The notes below the pieces were generated by a model, which worked only from the letters and a program-made list of their open reading frames with translations, ran no database searches and was not told the origin of the DNA. A stretch of DNA of 24,388 nucleotides, taken from the NCBI GenBank assembly GCA_019693395.1, contig JAAMXP010000337.1:13361-37748 (forward strand), read 5' to 3'. Below are positions 1 to 14,400 of this stretch, piece after piece (positions within the stretch are counted from its first letter, which is position 1; each line of letters starts with the position of its first letter). The stretch is from Ettlia oleoabundans (taxonomy: Eukaryota > Chlorophyta > Chlorophyceae > Chlamydomonadales). The position numbers and the translations under genes are program-made.

Positions 1-2334
1 GTGAGATGCCTGCTGGCAACTGACTCTCAACACATCTATAACCTCAAACATTCCAGTGCGTCCCCCAACCCTTCGAAACCCCAACCCCCGATTTCCTTGT
101 CTTTCTCGCGAAGTTGCACTTGATTGATTGAACCGCCAACTACCAACCCAGCAGCCCTACCACCAGTCTGCCTCACCCGTTCCACGGAGCAGTGCCCCCG
201 CTCCTGCTCCACGTGGGCCTGCAGCGCGCGCTGCTTCCAGCCACGGGGCGCAAAGGTTGCGTGGGAGCCCTCTGTAGCAACGCAGGCAGGAAGCCATGAC
301 AGGGAGGGGTGGGCGGTTCAGGGGACGGCAATATATAAGGTCGCATCAATCCGCACAACACCAAACCGCTACCATCCCAACCTCCCTGTGCGCATGCCTA
401 TCCACTACCAGACCCAGCGCCTTTGAAATGACACTTGAACCCCTGACGCACATCAAGTGCCCCCTCACCCGAGGCATGCACTTTGTAGTTGTTGATGTTG
501 TCGTCCCAGAACAGCACCGCCTCACCCAGACCGGTGCCAGGACCCAGTACGGCCTTGGGGCCCTGCACCGCATGAGTAGGTGGGAGGGAAGGGGAACGAC
601 AGGCAGGAGGGGCTGGGGGTAGCTATGGCGGGGCACAAGGAACTAAGTGGAAGCAGTATCCAGCCCGCCACGAGAGGAGGCGGGAAGGGGAAGGTTGCCT
701 CACCAGCAGCCTGTTGAGCAGCCGGCCAGCCTCATTAGAGCCGAGCAGAAGCCAGTGCACCGCTTGACCAGAAAATCTGCAAGGAGAGAGGTGGCTAGCA
801 CCTCCCCCACACCCACCCACCCACAATCACAAGGCACAGACAAAGCTCACGCCCAGAGCCCACCTTGTCCTCAGCGGGCACATCATTGAGTGTCACGATG
901 TCATTGTCAGTCAGCACGGGCACGCCATACCCCACAGCCTCAAAGTCGTTTAGCACGGTGCTGCGTATGCCAAACTGGGACTCGACCTCAGCTGCATTAG
1001 GCGGGGAAAGAACGGTGGCAATGGGTGGGGGTTTGAGGCGAGGGCCACATAAGCTGTGCCGTTTGCTGCAACAGGAAACAGCTGGTGATCAACAACCAAG
1101 ATCTGTCTTGAGCTTTTTGCTGTAAAAGGGCCCAGGAGGTGGTCCGCTCTTTTGCCGCACATGTGCATGCTGACCCCTCAATAATAAACAACAAACAGCG
1201 TGAAAACTTTGTTGCGAATGGGCAGGACATGCGGTGGTGGGTGATGCGGAAACCTGCTAGAGTGTACTGATCCCAGGTTTCTGGGACAAAAAATGGAAAT
1301 CACCCATTCACGGGTGCCCAGCCCCTTGAAACACCTCGCCGCCCACCCACCCGCCTCCTGTCCCCCACCTGCATCTATAGTCCACCCCAGGTTTGTCATG
1401 GTGCAGCGCTGATACTTGACGGGGCCCGCACACGCAAAGGCGGCGGCGCGCGGCTTGCCCTCGCCCCTGCATCCAATTCATAAGGTACATAAGGTACATG
1501 CGGATGCGACAGAGCAGGGCTGTGATTGCTTGGGCATGTGAGCAGCGATGGCTGCCAGTTTTCACACTACTGCAATGCATTGCAGAATCGGTGATCAAAC
1601 TCGGCAGCAGCGGCATCCCAACAGGCAGCCAAGCGCAGCAGGCACCGCCATGGCGGTGACAGGCGGCTGCAGCAGTACGCACTGCAGGGCCTCGTGCTGC
1701 AACAGCGCGCCCAGCGCATCGCTAAAGTGCTTATAGTCCTGGGTCGCGTAAAACTGCGATGAGGGACATGTTTGCTGTGGTAGGCTTGTGTGTACTTGGG
1801 ATTGGTGTGCATGCCAGCATGCCAGTGCTGAAGGGTGAGAGCCGCCTTCCCGCGACCATCTCACCTGCTCCAGCACCATGCGGCTGGGCCGCATGTGAGC
1901 GTCCAGCTGCCACACCTGGAACCGGCAATTGGTGCCGCCTGCGGCATGGAGCAGCAGACACATGGGCGGGCCTAATCGGCAAACGTCGGTGACCGGCGGA
2001 AGCCTAGCCCGCCACCCACCCTCCCCCTGCCAACCCTGCACCCCCGGGCTCCGCAGGCGGCAATTGAGCTCCCGCAGCTCGTTTCCTCACCGATATCCGC
2101 CACCAGCACGCTGATGATCGCCATGGTGTCGAGTCTTTGCCCTCGAGCCGGTCGCGGCCGCTTGCTGCTTGTTGTCCGGGATCTCCACAACTGCGGGGCG
2201 TTAACCCGACAGTTGAGCAGCTGGGTGGCCCCGAAAAGGCGCGCTGCGCGGCAGCGCGCTGCCGGTCTCGAGGAACTCCTGGCCTGGGCGCAGGCTGTGG
2301 AGCCGGCACAAGCGCCCTGAGAGATGGAGACCAT
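1..2334 (-). CDS. glk: Bacterial-type glucokinase, 3' end cut by window edge
   Basis: ATP-dependent glucokinase (glucose to glucose-6-phosphate) of the bacterial/cyanobacterial Glk family. Exons read from the minus strand: 2334-2091, 1938-1865, 1753-1683, 1466-1369, 991-864, 562-469, 271-177 and probably 19-1; all phases agree, giving about 274 residues before the edge. Motifs: phosphate-binding ADIGGTNCRF (residues 79-88), FACAGPV (140-146), catalytic-Asp motif LNDFEAVGYG (176-185; Asp178), VLGPGTGLGEA (210-220), and sugar-contacting SEGSH followed by FAPRG. The start at 2334 is the first in-frame ATG. It adds about 70 residues rich in Ala, Ser, Arg and Cys, nearly free of acidic residues, before the family core at MAIISVLVADIGG; this looks like a plastid transit peptide, but targeting is inferred. 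The alternative start is the internal ATG at 2124. The last partial exon (LPAGIS) matches the family only loosely. The cellulase gene lies directly upstream on the same strand. Confidence 0.88.
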
Positions 2335-2629
2335 GCCAACCGTGATGCCCTTGTCATGGGTCAGCCCGCTGCTTTTGGGCACCTGCGCGGTGGTGACTGC
2401 CGCCTGCGGCTGCACAGCGACAGCTGGCAAGCGGTGGAGTCATGTGTGTTACATTTTCACGAAGCTTTGAATTACTTAGAAGCTTTCAATTACACTGAAG
2501 CACTGCAAGACAATCAATCAAGCGGGGTGACACAAAAGGCAGGGTGCTGATCCCACGCAGCGGCAAGTAGCGGGTAGGATGCAGCGGCGCTGCGGTGGGC
2601 CTAGCGCCCGGAAGAGACGGCAGCCTCTC
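2335..2629. other. Intergenic spacer between cellulase and glucokinase
   Basis: This 295-base spacer separates two same-strand genes. It must hold the 3' UTR of the cellulase gene and the promoter and 5' UTR of the glucokinase gene. The middle part (about 2445-2520) is clearly more AT-rich than its surroundings. I see no further gene and no clear TATA box. Confidence 0.6.
2449..2494 (-). terminator. Two candidate TGTAA poly(A) signals of the cellulase gene
   Basis: TTACA on the plus strand (TGTAA on the minus strand) occurs at 2490-2494 and at 2449-2453, about 140 and 180 bases past the cellulase stop codon. TGTAA is the usual poly(A) signal in many green algae. Assignment rests on sequence and position only. 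Confidence 0.5.
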
Positions 2630-6203
<3,574 letters not shown>

Positions 6204-8496
6204 CGTCGGAAAATGGTTGCGCAAAGAGGCCGGCGGGGGAAGGGGTGCGCGTGATCTCGATCAGCCAGTCAGGCACGAGGTGCAGTTGACAGACGCGGTG
6301 TGGAACAAGTGAAGAGATGATAATGGACTGGAGCGAGCTTGCGCAGCGATTTATGCCGCAAACCCCGCCATATCGAGCACTTTCCACCCTTGATTCAAAT
6401 GACGATGCGGCGGCAGTACATGCAAGGAGGTGGCATCAAGCGGCCTTCCCCTCTGCCTAGTTGCTCTCAATGAGCAGCTGACTTTCTCCCGTGCACTACA
6501 GAGTCTGTGTGGCACCTGTATTTGCCAAACGATGGTCTTGCCTTTGAGTTTTCCAGGAAAGAAGCATGTGTAGCGGTGCTCCCGCCCAAATTCCCCATAC
6601 GAGGCTTCCCCGGTAACAGTGTTAATACTACATCCTCCCAATCGTCCATTTAGGTAATCACGTGCAGCCAGCCTGATCGGGGCTGACCACTCGCCGGCTG
6701 CTGCTGTTGCAGGTGCAATCCACCGACTATCCGCACCTCCCGGCTCCATGCGCCCCGGGGGGTTGGGGGGATGGGGGGGGCGCTCCTGAAGTTCCCCCAA
6801 CTGACATCCGTCCCTGCGCCTGCTCGAACTGGCAGTGCAGCAGCAGCGATATGACCAGAGAACGGGAAGAAAGCATTCCTGCCCACCAGGCCTGCAGAAA
6901 CCAGAAGCACACCAGCACGCACCACGATTAGCTGCGCCACCTCACAAAAAAGGCGCTCGGGAGAAAACTGGGGAGAAGTGCACAGTGCCCGCCTGCCCTG
7001 ACTTTGAAACTCAACAGCATTGTTCCCAAGGCATATGAAAACACATGTGCTGGCCAATGCTACCCACCGGACACGGCGAACACACACTTCTACCCAACTC
7101 ACCCCTTATCGACAGTCAACGCCCGGCCCACGTTGCCGCCATGACACATACGCGTCGGCACACACCACGTCGCCGTCAAGGTCCGGCTCAGATTGGACCG
7201 ATTTCCTTACCTGCAGCATGTACAGGCAAGGTGCATGCAGGCACACGGTTCCCAGCAAAGCTGTCGGGTAGGCAGGGAGGGTGAGCGCCCCGTCCAAGGC
7301 TGCTGCACTGGGGGCGCCCTACCAGACATCTGCCTGGGGGGTGGCAGGCGCGAGAGGGTTCCAACTTTGTTGACAGTGGAAAGTCATTGAACCACTCTGG
7401 CTCTCACCTGAAAACGCATCAATAATAGGAATTGCAAGAAAGGAGGGGTAGCCTGGCACAGCAGGGCCATCACTGCTGCCCTCCCAACCGCCCTTTCCCC
7501 CAGTCGAAGCAAATCACTGCAGCTGCTGCAGCCATGATCTCTGCGCTGCCAACGCAGCCTGCAGAGGGGAAGCCCGCCAACCCAGAGCCTGAGCAAGCAG
7601 GAGCGCTCATAAAGAGACCTCGGGCTGCCTCACAGCAACACTCTGGTCTGGACCGTGCATTGCGCCAGTGTTCAGGCCTTCCCAGCTGGAAGACTTTCAT
7701 CGGCTGCTGCACCGGCTAAGGAGCGCTGTGCAGCTGGTCGGCAGTGGTTTTTCTCCTGAGCTGCACAACTCCCTGCAGGTGGGGCGCAAGTACGGCTGCC
7801 GGCAGCTCATGGAGGCCTGTGAGCATCTGATGTGAAGTGAGACATGCAAAACTGAGGAGCTGCATGCCGTGGTCGTAAGCTCAGCAAAACAACCGGCTGC
7901 CCCCGCCACTGCTGTAGGTTTTGGTAGCGTAATTCAGAGCTAACCGGGAACTGGATGCAGGCTAATGCTCGTGACAAAGTGGCAGCGGTGGAGAGCTTCA
8001 AGCGCTCGCCAGAAGCAGCTTTGGCTGTTGGTTATATTTATGCAGCTGGCAATTGCACAGCAGGGGTGCGCTGGACCTCTGCACGGCGAGCGCCGTGCCT
8101 ACATCATTTTCAGCGCTGTTGTAGACCCACTGTCTCTATGAGCCATTTACATAACTGGAGGCCAGCCAAAGCGGAAAGCATCTCCTCATGCATGCTCCAT
8201 CTCCTCTGCTGCTTCATTTTCAATGGTTGAAGCCTTGCATGAGTGGCCGGCTACAAAATATCCCCACAACAGGGCCTACACGGGTGCTACACGGATCCCG
8301 TGACATCTCCCGTCTGCCATTGTGGCGGCGCCGGCGCTTGCGCCACATCAGGCGGACGAGTGACGGAGTGGCCGGTCCCGACTGGTGATCGACGCATTCA
8401 GTTGCGTTTAGGAAGTGCACAGAGCCGTACTTACGCGGGCTCCAGGCACCCTCGTGCGTCCTGGCGTTCATGGTTTGTGCAGTTTGACTTGCTGCT
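6204..8496. other. Intergenic region between divergent cellulase and helicase genes
   Basis: About 2.3 kb between two genes transcribed away from each other, so it should hold both promoters and 5' UTRs. Several open frames of 60-150 codons occur on both strands (for example 6351-6800 and 6650-7102, minus), but they lack recognisable motifs and look like GC-driven chance frames. The one stretch with a protein-like signal is at 7593-7835, listed separately. A second modest candidate is 7973-8080 (plus), which follows a good acceptor (GGATGCAG) and reads ANARDKVAAVESFKRSPE; I cannot identify it. No TATA box is convincing. Confidence 0.5.
7593..7835 (+). pseudogene. Possible fragment of a BTB-domain gene
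   Basis: The plus-strand frame open from 7593 to the TGA at 7833-7835 encodes, near its end, QLEDFHRLLHRL, a short loop, then VGRKYGCRQLMEACEHLM. The last part resembles the helix near the end of BTB/POZ domains, where (L/V)A.KYGC..L...CE..L is common. No start codon or preceding BTB core was found in this frame. An adjacent frame (ATG at 7534, reading MISALPTQPAEG) overlaps but is shifted by one base class with no usable splice site between. This could be a decayed gene, a terminal exon of an unrecognised gene, or chance. Confidence 0.3.
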
Positions 8497-11400
8497 ATGG
8501 AATCGCGCTGCCAAACAATGGATTGCATGTTGCGGAGCTTGATGCGGCAAAGGGGATGCACCTTGCGGCGGGTTGTGCCCCGCCAATTATTCTCTGCTGC
8601 GGCCGTGCACCGCGGAGCGTTTTCATGGACGAGAGCCGTAGCTACGCCAGCCGAACAGGTCGGCAGCAGGAGTCCAGCAGCAGCAGCGGCGGCTTGGCAG
8701 CGGCACCAGCTGTTGCCGCCGTCTGCCGCCCTTGCTGCCACCCCTGTGGGCCAGGAGCAGGGTGGTTCTTCTGCAGCCCAACACCTACCCCACTTACAAC
8801 AGCTGAGTGAGGAGCAGCTATCAGCGGTGACAGCGCCTCTGGGCACTGTTCGGGTGGTGGCGGGCCCTGGCAGCGGCAAGGTGCGAGGGGGGTGGCGCCT
8901 GGTATGCTCCCATAGCGAATGCAGCTGCCTGGCAGCAAGGACAAATGCTTGGATGAACACCCACATTCAGCCGTTGCTTGTTCTGCTGCCCTGCTGCATC
9001 TCACTGGCCTCATGCTGCAGACGAGGGTGCTAACCGCCCGGATAGCGCATCTGGTTGCTGCCCAAGGCGCACAGCCCTGGCAAGTGTTGGCAATCACCTT
9101 CACGAACAAGGTGGGTGGTTCTGGAGGCAAGTTGGAGGATAGGAGTGGCTCTGTAGCTTACTTGCTGCAAGCGATCTGATACGCATATATCCATGAAGGT
9201 GTTTTGGTTGGTTGGTCGGCTATAAAGGCATGAGGGTAAACAGCAACGCGTCATGCAGAAGTGGCCGGATTGCAAATGTCATGCTGATACCGGCCTTGGG
9301 CCCAGACGTGGTCTTCATGTGGACTATGCTGCTGACCGACCTACGGAGCCCCGTTTTTCCTGCCCGCTGCCGCCCATGCAGGCCGCCAACGAGATGCGTG
9401 AGCGGCTGGAAGCGGTGCTGGGGGAGGAGGGGGCCCAGCAACTGTTTGCGGGCACCTTTCACAGGTGGGTGCCGATTAGTAGCTTGTGCTGGTACCATAT
9501 GTATCGCCCTGCGCACTTGTGCTGGTACCGTATGTATCGCCCTGCGCACTTGCTCTTGCTTTGCGCGCAGAGTCGTTGCAGACGTAGCACAACAACTAGG
9601 CATGTTATCACAGTACTGGCTTACTTTGCATCACCTCAATCAAAATGCATAATGCTCGGGGCAACGCTCAACTTTGAGTGCACCATGTTATGGTTGGAAC
9701 TTTGGCGAGCTTTACTGCTGTTTGCGCCTTCCAACCCAGAACCCCCACGCCCACCACACCCAACCCTGCGCCGTACTGCAGCCTTTGCTACCGCATACTG
9801 AAGCAGCACGTCGCCGACTTGCGAGGATCGGGCCGGACTGCCAGCTTTACTGTCTATGACCAGGTGGGAACGGCACCACGTGTGTGCATTGTTGTAATGC
9901 AAGATGTGTTGGCTGATAGCGTGCAGGAGGGCTGTGAACTTGTCTGTGCTGATTATGGATGGCAGCGGGCAAAGGAGTAAAGCCCACCCAATCATTGCAG
10001 CGAACAGGAGCAAAGTAACTGCACAGCATAACATCCTGGCTCCGTCTTACACCCAAACACACAACATATCACAACAAACGTCACCCCCTACCTCCTTCCC
10101 CCAACCACCCTCCCTTGCAACAACCACAGGACATGTCGCTGCGGCTGCTGGCGGCAGCAGTGCGCAAATGGCATCCCGATTGGAAGGCCAAGGAGGTGAA
10201 TGCCAAAGCGGCTGCGCTGCAGGATGCAGTCAGCAAGGTGAAGAGCAGCATGCTGACCTGGCATGCAGCCACGCCAGAGGTGAGTGCTGACATGGCAAGT
10301 TGCCACATTCGCGTGTGGGATTTTCTTCCAAGCAGGGGGTCGTTTGTGTCCACAAGCTGAAATTCATGAGCAGATGATTTGTGTTTAGGGGCAGCAAGTG
10401 CGGTTATATGGGGCATGTGGGGCGTGGCCTGGACTGGCTTCCATGCAGTGCCACAGCTGGCCTGCTGGCTGCTCGTGACACTGGACATGCTGCCCCTCCG
10501 TTTGCTGCAGTGCAGCGTCAGTTGATTGCGTCTTGTCTGGGCTCCCTTGTCTGTGCAGGCTGTTGAGCGTGCAGTCATGGACCACCTGGCCACTCCACAC
10601 GGCGCCTCTGTTGTGCCTGAGGCCTGGGCTAACGACATCGCTGGCTGGTTCGCCAAGTGAGGCAAACCAGGAGCAGCAACACACACGCATGCCTGAGTAC
10701 TGCGTGCAAGATCCCCTTGCCACTCAGGACTGCACAAGTTACCACCTGTGGCACTGCCTGCCACCTGCCATTGCCTGAGGCCACCTGTCATCCTTCAACA
10801 AATGACGAAGTTTCCTCTATTGCTTGGTTGCATGCCCTGCTTGTTAGGCACCACTTTCGTGTGAAGTGTGTACCCCCACCCGCACCACCCGCCCCGCAGG
10901 TACGAGCGCGCCCTGCGTGACAACAACGCCCTTGACTTTGACGACCTGCTGGGCCTGACGGTTGCCCTGCTGCGCTCCAATGACGATGTGCGGCAACGGT
11001 ACCTGCGACGCTTCAGGTGGGTGGCTGGGTGGGTTGGCTGCATGTGCGCAGGTGCAGCAAGGTGCATGGTGGGATGCAGGAATGGGCAACAGCCGTTCCT
11101 CCAGGCAGACTGGCTGTGCTGCATTGGCAACATTGGCCGCTTTTGTTGTGGGCCTCCTATGTAGTCTCATTCAGAGCCTCGTCTCCCTCGCAACCCCGGT
11201 CCAATTCTCCCCCCTTCCCCCCTGATAGGCACGTGCTTGTGGATGAGTTTCAGGACACCAACACGGCGCAGTACCAGCTGGTCAAACTGCTCAGCATGCC
11301 ACGGGTGGGTGGATTGCTGGCCTGAGGCCCTGCCTGGCTGCTCGTGGGTCCCATTACTCAAAGATGAGTTGCCCACAGGCCTGCCACGCTCACATGGCAC

Positions 11401-14400
11401 CCACCTGGCTGCCTGCCCCCTGCACAGGCGGATCTGTTTGTTGTGGGTGACCCCGACCAGGCCATCTACGGCTGGCGGGGCGCGGACATGACCAACATGA
11501 CGCAGGCATTCACTCGGGACTTCCCGCAGGCGCAGGTGGGGGCGTGGGGGGGCAGGGCCGTCAAAGAGACTGGCAGCGTGGGGCTTGTCAGTGGCCCAGT
11601 GCAGGGGCACACTCGATTGCAGCTCTGGCATCCCCGCCTGTTGCAGCTTACAACAACTTTCATGCTTACATCAGTTGTGCCTTCTCCCTTGCAGGTGTTT
11701 GACCTTCGTGACAACTACCGCTCCAGTGCACGCATTGTGACCACAGCGCAGCAGGTCATAGCAGCCAACGAGGACTGGAAGCGCGCGGGGCTGAGGCCCA
11801 AGAAGCCGGCGGGGCACCCCATCGAGGCAAGGCGGGCCCGCGCACGCTGTTTGCTGCCTGCTGCACCAACCCTGCCAACATGCTGTGCCAACGTTGTCTG
11901 CGTGCCTTGCATGCTGTATGCATCTGGCCTAGTGCACGACCAGCAGCACACAGCGTCCAGTCAGCCACCACCACCACCCTTGCCCCCATTGCACCGCCGC
12001 CTTCAGCCAGGCTATGTCAATGAGGTGTAGCAATATCGCTCCCATGAGTCTCCGCACCCCACTCACTTGCCCCCATCTCACCCTGCCCTCAATCAAGTCT
12101 TCCCTGCAGGTTCACGTGCTGGAGGACAGCCACGTGGAGGCCCGCTTCATAGCCACTGAAATACAGCGCACACTGGGCAGGCATGTCCCTCCTTGCTGCG
12201 TAGGCAGCATAAAGCAGCCAGCAGTAGAAATTGCGGGCAACCATCTGCTGGTGGCGGCCTCTGCTGCTTTACCGTCGTCACCCGGCTGCTTGTTGCAACT
12301 ACCTGGCTGTTGTGATCAGCACCCTGGAACCAAACCCTTTCAGCCGTTCCCACGCCACATTCACCCCTTATCAGCCCCCCCACACCCGCCACGCCCCCCT
12401 CCCACACCCACCCACCCACCCACACCTCAATTCTCCCCCGATTCTCCGGCTCAATGCTTCCTGCCCCAGCATCAACCTGCCCTGTGGAAGGGCAGCAGGT
12501 AGCGATCTCTACTCACCAGTCCTTCCTCCCCTCCCGGTTGCTGTGTTGCAGGGGTGATCACCCCGAGGACCAGGTTGCGGTGCTGTTCCGCACCCACATG
12601 CAGTCGCGGCTGGTGGAGCAGGAGCTGGTGCGCCGCAACATTGCACACGTACTCATCGGAGGGGTGCCCTTCTGGAGACGCATGGAGGTCCAGGTGGGGC
12701 CGCAAACAGTGGAAGGAGCACGCGCGGGGGGGNNNNNNNNNNNNCAAAAAGATATGTATGTTGGTGGTAATGGGTGGTGGGCGGGTGGCAGGCAAGCTCT
12801 TGAAACGTCTGTACGTCGCTGTCGACCTCTGCCTGCCTGCGCCCAACTGTCGTCATTTTTACATCCACTGCCCGTCAACACACCATTGCATACTCAACAG
12901 ACAGGCTGGCAACCACCTGCCCATGGTAAAATCTGCCATCCCTACTCCCACCTGCTCCCCGCAGGACGTTGTTGCCTACCTGCGCCTGGCTGTGAGCTTG
13001 CGGGACGATGTGGCTCTCACACGCATCATCAACACACCCAAGTGAGTCGAGTGGCTATGGGGACAAGGGACGGCGACAGACGCTGCCGCTGCAGGATCAA
13101 ACCTCCTCGAAACGCCTGTTTGCTGCGTAATGTCAGGTTCCACAAGCGATTCACACAATCATGCCCCCCACCCTGACCATAATTGCAGGCGCGCCATCGG
13201 CGACTCCAGCCTAGAGAAGCTGCGGGCTGCGGCGTCCGCCCAGGGCACCACCCTGTGCACCCTGCTCTTCGGCACCGCCGCCTCAGCTGGCCAGCCTAGC
13301 GGCGACACCAGCGGCGTCAATGCAGCAGCTGTGCTGCCGGCACTGCCCGACCGCAAGGCCCTGGGACTGACCGCAAAGGCGGCGGCTGCGCTGGAGGCGT
13401 TTCGTGAGTTGATGGCGGGGCTCCATGCTGCAGTCTGCAGCCAGCCGCTGGATCGCGCGCTGGAGCGGATCATACAGCAGGTGGGCAGGCAGTAAGAAGA
13501 GTGGGCGGGTAGGTGCCTGTGCTGGTGAGGGGCCAGGGTGAACGGCTGCACACGCTTGTGCATTCACATATAGCCTACAGCACACACACCAGTAGTTGAT
13601 GGCGCACCACATCTCCTTCTTCTGGCCGCAGACTGGTTACGAGCGGTATGTGCTGGAGGGTGGCTGCAGCAGCGGTAGCGCCAAGGAGGGGGATGAGCAG
13701 CAGCGGGTGCAGCGACTGCGACAGCTGGTGAGGCTGCGGTCATGCCCGTATAGTCTCATAGACACGCCTGCCTTTGCCAACCACACTGTGCTGCCTGGGC
13801 ATGAGCAACAGCTGGCCTTCCTGCCTGCAGCTGCCAACTGTGTTGCTATGCACAATTCCTGGCTTCCACTTGATATGAAGGCTGTATTGCTACCGCTGTC
13901 GTCAATTGCAGACACTGCCACGTGCTGCCCGCAGGTGGCGGCTGCGGCGGGCTACCAGCCGGGCCAGCTGTCAGGCGCCGCCGCATTTGACACAGACGAG
14001 GACGGGGCGCCTGCTGCTGCTGCCAAGAGCGGGGGCAGCCATTTGTCCCGCCTGCAGCTGGCGCAGAACTTCCTGGATGAAGCAGCATTGTACTCAGGTA
14101 TAGCCTAGTTGCGCAACCAACAGCACTCGCCTTTAGCTTGCTTGAGCAGTTCAGGCACAGCACCTGCAGTACGGTACGTGCTGGCACCCTTGCCTGACCA
14201 CCTCTGTGCTTCTCCACCCTTGTTTGGCAGTTGCCTGCTTGTCCAGCTGCTCACGTGTCGCCTGTTTTGCTGCCTGCCTACCTGCTCGCTCGTCACACAG
14301 GTGCTGAGGAGGGCGGTGGTGCACGAGGTGTGCGGCTGATGACCATGCACGCTGCCAAGGGGCTCGAGTTTGAGCTGGTCTTTGTGCCGGGTGAGCGCAC

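Noticed and set aside
6204..6224. Cellulase start at 6224
   Set aside because: The codon there is TTG. The first ATG is at 6203 and opens directly into a signal peptide.
6650..7102. 150-codon minus-strand frame upstream of the cellulase
   Set aside because: No motif and no splice link to a recognisable protein; treated as chance in a GC-rich spacer.
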